Source: SVTX01 sp045542075 (GTDB lineage Bacteria; Bacillota; Clostridia; Oscillospirales; CAG-272). Taken from it: 64,000 nt of DNA. The notes under the pieces were generated by a model. It searched no databases, was not told the origin of the DNA, and was given only the letters and a program-made list of their open reading frames with translations. The stretch is from contig JAZQKI010000023.1 of assembly GCA_045542075.1 (NCBI GenBank), positions 1 to 64,000 on the forward strand, written 5' to 3'. The position numbers and the translations under genes are program-made. Every line of letters starts with the position of its first letter. The first letter of the stretch is position 1. Below are positions 34,920 through 43,517 of the stretch, one piece after another.

Positions 34920-37394
34920 TCAAAGCCCCGTCGGGTTAAAATCTATACTAAGTATGCTCTTGTCCTTGCCTTCCTTGCTGAAGCTTTGCATAAGCTCATC
35001 AAAGAACTGTCGGCTCCTTTTGGTAAGTCGGCATTTTATTATCATGCGCAATCTATATTTTTCCTCGACCTTATATACCGGCGCTTCAAACGGCCCGAAT
35101 ACCTCCAGCGGAATATCCGCAAAGGAGTTTTCGGTAAGTTTCTTTATCTCGCCCGACAGTCTGGTCGATATAAGTAACGCCTGCTTCTCATCCGCCGATA
35201 CGACAGTCAGCACCGCAATATCGCAATACGGCGGGAACGTGAGCAGCTTACGAAGTCTTATCTCGGAATTATAAAAGCTCTCGTAATCCTGCGCACAGGC
35301 AAGCTTTATCGTGTCATTGTCGGGATTGTTTGTCTGAATAACCGCAACTCCGCTCTTTTCTGCGCGTCCAGCTCTGCCTATAACCTGCGCGAGCATTGAA
35401 AACGTGCGCTCGTTTGCGTGGTAATCGTCAAGATAGAGCGACATATCCGCCAAAAGAACGCCAACAAGCGTTACATTCGGGAAATCATGTCCCTTTGTGA
35501 CCATCTGCGTGCCAAGCAGAATGTCCGCTTCGCCTCTGCGGAAGCTGTCAAGCAGCTCACGTGAGGAATTTTTGCCCGACGTGGAATCCGCGTCAAGCCT
35601 TAAAATTCTCGCCTCGGGGATAAGGAGCGAAAGCTCCTTTTCTATTCTCTGCGTGCCAAATCCGATGCGCGCCATATGCTCCGAGCCGCAAGACGGACAA
35701 TTCTCGGGCATTCTCATCTTGCTTCCGCACCAATGGCAGAACAAAAAGCCTTTTTCGTGGTCTCCTCGCTCCGCGTGATAGCTCATAGACACAGAGCAAT
35801 GAGGACAAAGCACCGCCTCGCCGCAGCTGCGGCAGCTCACCGCGGTATTGTATCCGCGCCTGTTGAGGAACAGCACAGCCTGCTCGCCACGGGATATGAC
35901 TCCCTTTAGCCTTTCTATCAGCTCCGAGCCGAGCGGCGACGTGTTACCCGTCCGTGCCTCGCGGCGCATATCGTATATCTTTACCTCGGGGAGCTTGGCA
36001 TCCCCGTATCTTTGCGTTAGCCTCAGAAGCTCGTATTTGCCCTCAAGAGCCTTGCTGTAGCTCTCAAGCGACGGAGTTGCCGACGACAAAAGCATCACCG
36101 CTCCGCTGTACGCGCATCTGTATCGCGCTATATCTCTTGCGTGATATTTCGGGGAGCTTTCGGACTTATACGTTGCCTCATGCTCCTCGTCTATAATTAT
36201 AAGTCCAAGATTTTTGACGGGCGAGAACACCGCCGAGCGCGTGCCTATAACTATGTCCGCCTCGCCGGACTTTATTTTTGAATAAGCGTCAAACCTTTCA
36301 CCCGCGGAAAGTCCCGAGTGAACAAGAGAGACTCTTTGTCCGTATCTTGAACGGAATATCCCAAGTGTCTGCGGAGTCAACGCTATCTCGGGAAGAAGCA
36401 CTATCACTCCTCTGCCCTCGCTTATCGCCTTGTCAATAGCGGTCACGATAACACTGGTCTTTCCGCTTCCCGTGACGCCGTGAAGCAACACCGCGCGCGG
36501 CTGACGCGAGCTTATATGCGAGCATATTCTGTCCGCCGCCGACTGCTGCTCCGCGTTCAGAACGTATTCGGTCGGATGTCCTATCTCCCCCGATATCGCC
36601 TCTCTGTATCTACGCTCGCGTCGCTTTACTATAACGCCCTTTTGCACAAGCGTCTTTACGGGCGCATCGGTCGTATTGCTCGCAGAAAGAATCTCGTCAA
36701 GCGTTCTCTCTCTGCCATCCGACAGTATTTCAATTATTACCTTATGCTTTTGCGCGGTTATTTTTGTGCTTTCAAGCACAGCCCTGTCAAGCGAATAAAA
36801 GCTTTCGTATATCTCGCCCGCAACTCTGCCGCTTTCAACACTCCTTTTTATAACCTGCTTTGAAAGCAGCCTTTCAACAGACTCTCCCGCCGCGGCAGCG
36901 CCAAATCTGCCCTTGAGCATATCCATGCTCGCGGTACCCTTTGACACAATATAGTCGTAGACGAACAGGTCCGCCGGTGTGAATCCCGCAGAGGAATTAG
37001 GCAACACCTCGCCGCTCGGCGAATAATACTCGGTGAGCTTTCCCAGTGCCGCCGCAGGGACAACACATCTCACCGCATCTCCAAACGTACAAAGTGTCTG
37101 TGTTTTCATGTACATGCAAAGCCCCAGCATCTCGTCGGACAGGGGGTCTCTGTCGGGGCAGACGTCTATTACAGACTTGGGGTTTTTATACTCGCTTATG
37201 CTCATAAGCTCCCAGACTATCGCCATCTGCTTGCGATTGGTACGTCCAAAGGGCACCGTTACAAAGCACCCTCTCTGTATTTTGCCGCGCAGGTCAATTG
37301 GCACAAAATAGTCATAGGAGGTGTCTATTGCATACGGACTGTCAAGCAAATACACCGATACGTATTCGTACCTTGAACAAGTTCCCTGTTGCAT
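34920..37394 (-). CDS. priA: Primosomal replication restart helicase PriA
   Basis: An 824-residue 3'-5' helicase that reloads DnaB at stalled forks. Order: N-terminal 3'-OH-binding domain (GRIQRGCFVTVPFGR-like at about 48-60), winged helix, Walker A GVTGSGKTS, DEEH box IIDEEHEA, LLSSATPS, and the zinc knuckles CRSCGEAVLCPHC and CHWCGSKMRMPENCPSCG, then motifs V/VI (GTQMVTKGHDFP, QVIGRAGRAEKSG). GGAGG spaces to this ATG; the in-frame start 30 nt upstream is not supported. The C-terminus ends directly at a repeat element but is of normal length. Confidence 0.95.
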   Translation of the reverse strand: MQQGTCSRYEYVSVYLLDSPYAIDTSYDYFVPIDLRGKIQRGCFVTVPFGRTNRKQMAIVWELMSISEYKNPKSVIDVCPDRDPLSDEMLGLCMYMKTQTLCTFGDAVRCVVPAAALGKLTEYYSPSGEVLPNSSAGFTPADLFVYDYIVSKGTASMDMLKGRFGAAAAGESVERLLSKQVIKRSVESGRVAGEIYESFYSLDRAVLESTKITAQKHKVIIEILSDGRERTLDEILSASNTTDAPVKTLVQKGVIVKRRERRYREAISGEIGHPTEYVLNAEQQSAADRICSHISSRQPRAVLLHGVTGSGKTSVIVTAIDKAISEGRGVIVLLPEIALTPQTLGIFRSRYGQRVSLVHSGLSAGERFDAYSKIKSGEADIVIGTRSAVFSPVKNLGLIIIDEEHEATYKSESSPKYHARDIARYRCAYSGAVMLLSSATPSLESYSKALEGKYELLRLTQRYGDAKLPEVKIYDMRREARTGNTSPLGSELIERLKGVISRGEQAVLFLNRRGYNTAVSCRSCGEAVLCPHCSVSMSYHAERGDHEKGFLFCHWCGSKMRMPENCPSCGSEHMARIGFGTQRIEKELSLLIPEARILRLDADSTSGKNSSRELLDSFRRGEADILLGTQMVTKGHDFPNVTLVGVLLADMSLYLDDYHANERTFSMLAQVIGRAGRAEKSGVAVIQTNNPDNDTIKLACAQDYESFYNSEIRLRKLLTFPPYCDIAVLTVVSADEKQALLISTRLSGEIKKLTENSFADIPLEVFGPFEAPVYKVEEKYRLRMIIKCRLTKRSRQFFDELMQSFSKEGKDKSILSIDFNPTGL

Positions 37395-37445
37395 ACCTAC
37401 ACCTCCTCTGAAAGCATATTCCAAACACTCAATGCGGCAATCGGA

Positions 37446-37748
37446 TTATTCGAAATCTTCCTCTGCCTCTACTGCCGCGCTCTGTTTTTCGCGTCTGACT
37501 ATAACGTAGTCACCCTCGTGAATTCTTCTTATAGCAGTCTTTACCGCCTTGTCGTCGCGAAGCTCCTTGTCGATCATGCTGTTGGTGGGATGATCGCTGT
37601 CCTTACCGTTTGCATTTGCGTGCTCCGCGTCCTCGCGCTGCTTTACGTATTCGTCCGTTACTATGCGCGCGCACTTTGCCGTTGCAAGCGAAAGCTCATA
37701 TCTGTTGTACTGTCCCTTTGTAAGCTCGTTTATCGTTGGATAAAGCAT
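37446..37748 (-). CDS. rpoZ: RNA polymerase omega subunit
   Basis: A 100-residue assembly subunit that wraps the beta' C-terminus. The conserved core RYELSLATAKCARIV is followed by a longer than usual Asn/Lys/Asp insert and KAVKTAIRRIHEGDYVI. It lies in the yicC-remA-(gmk)-rpoZ-priA cluster; the gmk gene normally before it is absent here. Confidence 0.92.
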   Translation of the reverse strand: MLYPTINELTKGQYNRYELSLATAKCARIVTDEYVKQREDAEHANANGKDSDHPTNSMIDKELRDDKAVKTAIRRIHEGDYVIVRREKQSAAVEAEEDFE

Positions 37749-37795
37749 GTTTTTTCTCTCTTTCGTTATATAATATTTGATTTGTTTTTCTGTTT

Positions 37796-38068
37796 TTAGT
37801 CCTCGTCGGACGCGTCTTCCTCGACAAGCGTATCCTCGGAGTCAAGTCTGTTTGCGATAGTCTCCGCCTGAAGCATTGAGAGTATCACGTGGTCGGAATC
37901 GGTTATAACAACCGCCCTGGTTTTTCTTCCGCAGGTGACGTCAATAACTCTGCCCGCGTCCTTTGAGTCCTGAATGAGACGCTTGATGGGTGCGCTCTCG
38001 GGGCTCGCTATTGCAATTATTCGCTCAACGGCTATCATATTGCCGTATCCAATGTTTATAAATTTCAT
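37796..38068 (-). CDS. remA: RemA-like regulator (DUF370)
   Basis: 90 residues beginning MKFINIGYGNMIAVERIIAI, with DSKDAGRVIDVTCGRKTRAVVITDSDHVILS, which covers nearly the whole RemA family. B. subtilis RemA forms DNA-wrapping rings and activates biofilm matrix genes; in clostridia it is widespread and its role is less clear. An acidic tail (last 15 residues) is extra. It lies 38 nt after yicC. Confidence 0.93.
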   Translation of the reverse strand: MKFINIGYGNMIAVERIIAIASPESAPIKRLIQDSKDAGRVIDVTCGRKTRAVVITDSDHVILSMLQAETIANRLDSEDTLVEEDASDED

Positions 38069-38106
38069 TTTTTGCTCCTTTTTGCTATCTGTGTCGCACT
38101 CTGCAT

Positions 38107-38991
38107 TTACTCTATATTCTGTATCTGCTCGCGGATCTTTTCAAGCTCGGTCTTGACCTCAACAACAAGTCTCGCAATATCCGCATTAGCGCACTTGGAG
38201 CCCGTCGTATTTATCTCTCGGTTCATTTCCTGAAGCAAGAAGTCCAGGCTTCTGCCAACAGGCTCATCCGAGTCAAGATATCCGTAGAACGCCACAAAGT
38301 GTGAGTTGAGTCTTACCAGCTCCTCGTCTATCGCCGCCTTGTCCGCGTAGATAGCGCATTCGGTAAGGATCCTGCTCTCGTCCACCGTCACGTTATTATC
38401 CGCAAGCACCGCGCGGAGCTTTTCCTCAAGCTTTGTCTTATATCCGCCAATATCGCTTTCGGACAATTCCTTTATCTTTTCCACAACAGTCTGTATGTGA
38501 GCCGCCTTGCCCTCGAGGTCTTTCTTTATCCTCTCTCCCTCGGCTATCCTTGCCGCTATAAATGCGTCAGCTGCCGCGGAAAGCACGGTCTCAAGGTCCT
38601 CCCAGTCGCGCTCATCCTCGTCTTTTTTCTTGAAGATCAGAACGTCAGGCGCACGCGCAACATCCATGAGAGTTATCTCGCCCGAGAGCCCAAAGTCCTG
38701 CTTTAACTTGCTCAGCGCCGCTATATAATTCTGTGCGTATTCGGTGTTTACCGTGATCTCGGTATCCGCGCTCTCGGTAAACTCGACCGATATGAACACG
38801 TCAACCTTTCCTCGCGATATTCCCTTTTCCTGAAGATAGGGCTTTATTTTCTGCTCCAGATGAGAATAAATTCTCGGGAGCTTTACCTGACAGTCAAAAT
38901 ATCTGTTGTTTACGGACTTTATCTCGACCGTTATGTCCTTTCCCCCGACAGTCCGGCGACTTCGCCCGAAGGACGTCATACTTTTCAGCAT
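38107..38991 (-). CDS. yicC: YicC family endoribonuclease
   Basis: 294 residues. It begins MLKSMTSFGR, the YicC signature, has EIKSVNNRYFD and ends with the GRSLDFLLQEMNREINTTGSKC block before a Leu/Glu-rich helix. YicC proteins are RNases that act with PNPase on small RNAs in E. coli. GGGGAGG precedes this ATG; the frame extends 22 codons upstream into the promoter region, so that start is rejected. It is the first gene of the 13-kb reverse block. Confidence 0.93.
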   Translation of the reverse strand: MLKSMTSFGRSRRTVGGKDITVEIKSVNNRYFDCQVKLPRIYSHLEQKIKPYLQEKGISRGKVDVFISVEFTESADTEITVNTEYAQNYIAALSKLKQDFGLSGEITLMDVARAPDVLIFKKKDEDERDWEDLETVLSAAADAFIAARIAEGERIKKDLEGKAAHIQTVVEKIKELSESDIGGYKTKLEEKLRAVLADNNVTVDESRILTECAIYADKAAIDEELVRLNSHFVAFYGYLDSDEPVGRSLDFLLQEMNREINTTGSKCANADIARLVVEVKTELEKIREQIQNIE

Positions 38992-39028
38992 AAAATCTGC
39001 CTCCCCGTAAAATTGCGCATATATAATT

Positions 39029-39057
39029 ATTTTAATACTTTTCCTATATCTTGTCAA
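39029..39057 (-). promoter_or_regulatory. Promoter of the yicC-ygiQ block
   Basis: Reverse strand: TTGACA (39052-39057), 17 bp, TAAAAT (39029-39034), about 30 nt before the yicC start. Confidence 0.85.
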
Positions 39058-39119
39058 GTTTTTGTGAACAATAATTTACTTATTATTCACCGTTTGTTTG
39101 CTTTTGTATATAAAAATCA

Positions 39120-39160
39120 AAATCATGCCGAAGGGGTGTTTCCCCTCCGACATGACGGTC
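39120..39160 (-). terminator. Terminator after gtrA
   Basis: Imperfect stem CATGxCGxAGGGG/CCCCTxCGxCATG followed on the reverse strand by a T-rich stretch. Confidence 0.8.
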
Positions 39161-39168
39161 TGACTGTT

Positions 39169-39690
39169 TTATTTTTGAGCCTTGCTCCTGAATACGAAAA
39201 ATTTACTGAAATAATAATTTGCAATTATCTCGATAACGGAATATATCGCAAGCGCCGCCGTTGTGCCGAGTATTTCTGCCGAAAGCGTTATTCCGAGCAG
39301 AGTAAGCTCGCCTGTGATCACAGCCGCAAACAACAGCTCAAGCAGATACTGAAGCACAAGCGAAAGCAACAGTGTCAGCACTCTGCCCTCAGCAAAAACC
39401 AAAAGCTGCTTGCCTGTCGGGACGTCTTGATCCGCATCGGTAAAAACCCATCTTTTATTGGTATAAAAAGCCACTAACACACCCGAACACCATTTAAGTG
39501 TGTTCGCGACAATATTCGCCACGAGATATCTTACGCTGTCCTTTCCTTCATCAAGCGCGCCAAACGCGACCTTGCCTATCCAAAGCGTAAGGTAGAACAC
39601 CGAAAATGATACTATAGTCGTGCATACCCCAAAGAAAAGATATTTTATTACAACCTTGTGTTTTTCGTAAAATTCTTTTATTTTTGACAT
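39169..39690 (-). CDS. GtrA family membrane protein
   Basis: 173 residues with four transmembrane segments, starting YLFFGVCTTIVSFSVFYL and containing KRWVF between helices, the GtrA pattern. GtrA-like proteins are thought to move polyprenyl-linked sugars across the membrane for glycan decoration. The start is set by GGAG 6 nt upstream; an in-frame TTG four codons earlier is less likely. It is co-directional with cysS (gap 12 nt); the pairing has no obvious functional logic. Confidence 0.88.
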   Translation of the reverse strand: MSKIKEFYEKHKVVIKYLFFGVCTTIVSFSVFYLTLWIGKVAFGALDEGKDSVRYLVANIVANTLKWCSGVLVAFYTNKRWVFTDADQDVPTGKQLLVFAEGRVLTLLLSLVLQYLLELLFAAVITGELTLLGITLSAEILGTTAALAIYSVIEIIANYYFSKFFVFRSKAQK

Positions 39691-39702
39691 TCCTCTCTCC
39701 AA

Positions 39703-41151
39703 TTATCCGATTTTGAATGTCGTTCCCTCGCGAGAGTCAATAAGCGTGACGCCTCTATCAAGAAGATGCTGGCGTATGCGGTCTGCCTCGGCGAAGTTTT
39801 TATCCTTCTTTGCCTGCTTTCGCTGCTCAATAAGTGAAAGTATCTCCTGAACAAATGGGTCGCTCTCATCGTATGCGGGCGCCTCTTTCGCCTTTTCCTC
39901 CGCCTTTTTCTCGGCGCGGAGCTTGCTTGCCGCCTCGATAAGTCCGCAGGACAGAACTCTGTCAAAGTCCGCAACCAGCGCGAGCTTTGTCTTTCCGTTG
40001 GTCCTGAGCTTGAGCACGTCGTAAAGCGCGGTGATCGCGAGCGAGGTGTTAAGGTCATTGTCAAGCGCGTCTGTAAATCTCTTTTTGCCTTCCGCAAAAG
40101 CTTCTGCGTCAAGCTGACCGTCCTCGGGGTCAATCTGAGCGAGCCTTGCTATGAGCTTGTTGTAGGAAACAGTTGAATTATCAAGGTTTTCATAGGAGAA
40201 AACAAGATTTTTTCTGTAATGCGACTGCAAGCAGAAGAATCTGTACGCAAGCGGGTCATATCCCTTGGATTCAAGCAAGGACACCGTCAAAAACTCACCC
40301 GCGGACTTTGACATCTTGCCCGAGCTGGTGTTAAGATGATAAACGTGGAACCAATAGTTGCACCACTTGTGTCCCACAAACGACTCGGTCTGCGCTATCT
40401 CGTTTGTATGATGAGGGAACTGATTGTCAATTCCTCCGCAGTGTATATCAAGATATTCGCCAAGATATTTCATACTTATTCCCGAACATTCAATATGCCA
40501 GCCGGGATATCCGACTCCCCAGGGGGAATCCCACTTGAGCTCCTGCGAATCAAACTTGGACTTTGTAAACCAAAGCACGAAGTCTGCCTTGTTTTTCTTG
40601 TTTACGTCACCCTCAACGCCCTCACGGACGCCAACCTCAAGGTCTTCCTCCTCAAAGTCATTGAAAATGTAATACTGCTCGAGCTTTGACGTGTCAAAAT
40701 ACACGTTCCCGCCCGCCACGTAAGCATATCCGCGTTCAAGTAGTCCCTCAACAAGCGCAATAAACTCAGAAATACATCCCGTTGCGGGAGCAATTATCCC
40801 GGGCTTTTTGATATTCAGCTTTTCGCAGTCCGCAAAAAACGCGTCGGTGTAATATTTTGCTATTTCAAGCACCGTCTTATGCTCGCGCTTAGCTCCCTTG
40901 AGCATCTTGTCCTCGCCCGTATCTCCGTCGCTGGACAGGTGTCCCACGTCGGTGATATTCATAACGCGGGTAACGTCAAGTCCACTGTACGAAAGATACT
41001 TCTCAAGCACATCCTCCATAATGTAGGTGCGGAGGTTTCCTATGTGCGCGAAATGATAAACGGTAGGTCCGCAGGTATACATGCTGACCTTGCCCTCCTC
41101 GCGCGGAATAAATTCTTCTCTTTTTCTTGTTGCAGAGTTATATAAAATCAT
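39703..41151 (-). CDS. cysS: Cysteine--tRNA ligase
   Basis: A 482-residue class I synthetase. HIGH-box variant FAHIGNLRTY (as usual in CysRS), zinc ligands including MYTCGPTVY and HIECSGIS plus HHTNEIAQ, and the KMSKS loop SSGKMSKSAGEF. A Lys/Glu/Ala-rich insert occurs in the C-terminal anticodon-binding region (SKLRAEKKAEEKAKEAP). It lies 12 nt after the isomerase-like gene and reads on into gtrA. Confidence 0.95.
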   Translation of the reverse strand: MILYNSATRKREEFIPREEGKVSMYTCGPTVYHFAHIGNLRTYIMEDVLEKYLSYSGLDVTRVMNITDVGHLSSDGDTGEDKMLKGAKREHKTVLEIAKYYTDAFFADCEKLNIKKPGIIAPATGCISEFIALVEGLLERGYAYVAGGNVYFDTSKLEQYYIFNDFEEEDLEVGVREGVEGDVNKKNKADFVLWFTKSKFDSQELKWDSPWGVGYPGWHIECSGISMKYLGEYLDIHCGGIDNQFPHHTNEIAQTESFVGHKWCNYWFHVYHLNTSSGKMSKSAGEFLTVSLLESKGYDPLAYRFFCLQSHYRKNLVFSYENLDNSTVSYNKLIARLAQIDPEDGQLDAEAFAEGKKRFTDALDNDLNTSLAITALYDVLKLRTNGKTKLALVADFDRVLSCGLIEAASKLRAEKKAEEKAKEAPAYDESDPFVQEILSLIEQRKQAKKDKNFAEADRIRQHLLDRGVTLIDSREGTTFKIG

Positions 41152-41163
41152 GATGTTCTCCTA

Positions 41164-42021
41164 TCATCTCTCAATAAGTCTCGCGATCCTCTGTCCGACG
41201 AAAAGCACTCTCCGTCCGAACTCCTCGCGTACGTGGGCATCACTTGGCACGTCCCACGCCCTGACCTCTATATTTATATATCCGTTATACTCTATCCTTG
41301 CGAGCAAATCTGCCACAGCATCCCAATCAATTTTGCCGTCAAATGGCATCAGGTGCGAGTCGGTATAGCCGTTATTGTCATGCGCGTGGACTGTCAAAAG
41401 CCTGTTTTTAAGGCAAAGAACGTCCTCTGTGGGTCTGCCAGAGATATTTGCGTGTCCAAAGTCCCAGCACACTCCAACGTCAAGCGCATCGGCAAGCGAC
41501 AGGATCTCCGCCGCGGTACAACCGAAAAGGTGGTCGCCGTCTCCCTCGCAGGAGCTTGCCATGTTTTCAATACAGAGCTTCACGCCCTTCTCCCTCGCAT
41601 ACTCACAAATGGGAGTCAGAAATTCCATATTCGCTCTTGCCCAGACATTTGCGCCAAATCTTTTCTCGTGAAGCGCGATGGGGTGTATGACCGCGAGCGG
41701 TATGCACATTTTTGCCGCCGCGTCTATCCCCGCCCGTACGTCACGACTGTATCTTTCCATAGCGGAAGCTTCCATTGGATCGGGCATGTAAAACGGCAAA
41801 TGGCAGGACGGAATATCAAGATTTTTCCGCTGTGCCTTCTGTCTTGCCGCATAAAGCACGGTCTTGTACGAGTCGTCGGATGCGCTGAGGCTGTCAAACG
41901 ACATATCCACACCGTCAAAGCCAATATCCGACATATAATCTATCATCCCTGTTACCGAAAATCTTCCGTTCGGATGAGCCGAATATATACGCGACGGCGC
42001 ACAAACTCTGATTTTTGACAT
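41164..42021 (-). CDS. Sugar phosphate isomerase/epimerase-like TIM barrel
   Basis: A 285-residue AP-endonuclease-2/xylose-isomerase-like TIM barrel. Metal-site blocks seen are GFDGVDMSFDS, CIENMASS, GVCWDFGHANIS, TVHAHDNNG and YINIEVRAWD. Relatives include IolE/IolI and several sugar or keto-acid isomerases; the substrate cannot be told. AAGGAGG lies 7 nt before this ATG. It is first in an operon with cysS and gtrA. Confidence 0.85.
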   Translation of the reverse strand: MSKIRVCAPSRIYSAHPNGRFSVTGMIDYMSDIGFDGVDMSFDSLSASDDSYKTVLYAARQKAQRKNLDIPSCHLPFYMPDPMEASAMERYSRDVRAGIDAAAKMCIPLAVIHPIALHEKRFGANVWARANMEFLTPICEYAREKGVKLCIENMASSCEGDGDHLFGCTAAEILSLADALDVGVCWDFGHANISGRPTEDVLCLKNRLLTVHAHDNNGYTDSHLMPFDGKIDWDAVADLLARIEYNGYINIEVRAWDVPSDAHVREEFGRRVLFVGQRIARLIER

Positions 42022-42107
42022 GATATTCCTCCTTTTCTCGGTTTGCTTTTGCCGTTTTGCGGGCTTACGCATATCCAAAGCCCCGCAAACTGCTCATAGC
42101 TGGTTTA

Positions 42108-42136
42108 ATTATATCAAAAAATCCAGCCCTTGTCAA
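42108..42136 (-). promoter_or_regulatory. Promoter of the isomerase-cysS-gtrA operon
   Basis: Reverse strand: TTGACA (42131-42136), 17 bp, TATAAT (42108-42113). Confidence 0.92.
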
Positions 42137-42268
42137 TGATTTTCTTCAAGTTTTGGGGTACAAGAAAAGGCTGCTGCGATTTACCCTGCTAAAGCGTTAA
42201 AAAGTGCATAAAAAACCTTTCACGCTATGATTTTTTATGTGAAAATATACAAACTTTTATTTTATTTC

Positions 42269-42335
42269 TTGACTGCTATGCGCTTTTGATATATAATGGG
42301 TAGTAAATAAATGTCTTACGCCTCGGCGCAAGACG
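42269..42335 (+). promoter_or_regulatory. serC promoter and leader hairpin
   Basis: TTGACT (42269-42274), 17 bp, TATAAT (42292-42297). A leader hairpin with GTCTT/AAGAC and CGCC/GGCG arms (42314-42335) comes just before a short T-run, which could be an attenuator or only an mRNA stabiliser. Confidence 0.75.
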
Positions 42336-42365
42336 GCAGATATTTTTCCCCGCGGAGGTTTTGTT

Positions 42366-43460
42366 ATGAACAGAGTTTACAATTTTTCGGCAGGTCCCTC
42401 AATGCTCCCCGTCCCCGTCCTTGAGCGCGCACAGAATGAGCTGTTGTGTTATGGCGACTCGGGTATGTCGGTGATGGAAATGAGTCACCGTTCTCCCGAT
42501 TACGAAAAAATCATTGCAAAGGCTGAGGCAGACCTCCGAGCACTTATGAGCATTCCCGACAATTACAAGGTTTTGTTCCTTCAGGGCGGCGCTTCAACTC
42601 AATTTTCGGCAATCCCGCTCAATCTTATAAATCTCAAACCCGCAAAAAAGGCGCTTTACGCGGTTTCGGGTCAGTTCTCAGGCAAGGCATACAAGGAAGC
42701 TCAGAAAATGGGCTTTAACGCAAAATGCATAGCCACCACAAAGGATGATAACTTCAACCACACTCCCGTCATTACAAAGGATATGGTGGATCAGGACGCG
42801 TCTTATCTGCATATCTGCTTTAATAACACCATTTACGGCACAAAGTACCCCGAGATCCCCGACACGGGCGACGTGCCGCTCGTTGCGGATCTTTCCTCCT
42901 GCATAATTTCCGAGCCTGTTGACGTATCCAGATTCGGAGTCATTTACGCAGGCGCGCAGAAGAATATGGCTCCCGCGGGTCTTACTCTCGTCATAGTCCG
43001 CGAGGATCTTCTCGGATACGCCGACGAGTCTGTTCCCACCATGCTTGACTGGAAGGTCATGGCAGATAACGGCTCTATGTACAACACTCCCCCGTGCTAC
43101 GCTATCTATATGGCAGGACTTGTGTACGATTGGATAAACTCCATCGGCGGTCTTGACGTTATGAAAGAAATGAACGTCAGAAAGGCAAAGCTGCTTTACG
43201 ATTATCTTGACAGTCAGTCCTATTACGTCGCGCCCGTTATAACCGAGTCACGCTCGCTTATGAACGTCACGTTTGTCACAGGAGACGCAGAGCTTGACAA
43301 GAAGTTCGCGTCCGAAGCTTCTGCGGCAGGGCTTAAAAATCTCAAGGGACACCGCTCGGTAGGCGGCATGAGAGCATCTATATACAACGCCATGCCCTAC
43401 GAAGGCGTAGTTGCCCTCGTTGAATTCATGAAGAAATTTGCCGAGGAAAACAAGAAATAA
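42366..43460 (+). CDS. serC: Phosphoserine aminotransferase
   Basis: A 364-residue PLP enzyme of serine synthesis that converts 3-phosphohydroxypyruvate to phosphoserine. It begins VYNFSAGPSMLP, has LQGGASTQFSAIPLNL (phosphate/PLP binding) and the Schiff-base lysine in YAGAQKNMAPAGLT, and ends GHRSVGGMRASIYNAMP. GCGGAGG precedes the ATG. serA follows after 57 nt, forming the serine operon; serB is not present. Confidence 0.96.
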   Translation: MNRVYNFSAGPSMLPVPVLERAQNELLCYGDSGMSVMEMSHRSPDYEKIIAKAEADLRALMSIPDNYKVLFLQGGASTQFSAIPLNLINLKPAKKALYAVSGQFSGKAYKEAQKMGFNAKCIATTKDDNFNHTPVITKDMVDQDASYLHICFNNTIYGTKYPEIPDTGDVPLVADLSSCIISEPVDVSRFGVIYAGAQKNMAPAGLTLVIVREDLLGYADESVPTMLDWKVMADNGSMYNTPPCYAIYMAGLVYDWINSIGGLDVMKEMNVRKAKLLYDYLDSQSYYVAPVITESRSLMNVTFVTGDAELDKKFASEASAAGLKNLKGHRSVGGMRASIYNAMPYEGVVALVEFMKKFAEENKK

Positions 43461-43517
43461 GCGCAGAATCAGCCTTTCCCCGTGGGGAAGCCTATAATCA
43501 CGAAAGGAAACACCGCT

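Larger units (their letters stand above)
42022..42365. other. Divergent intergenic region with two promoters
   Basis: No gene. It holds the reverse promoter of the isomerase-cysS operon (42108-42136), the forward serC promoter (42269-42297) and a leader hairpin (42314-42335). Between the promoters the DNA is plain and A+T-rich. Confidence 0.8.
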
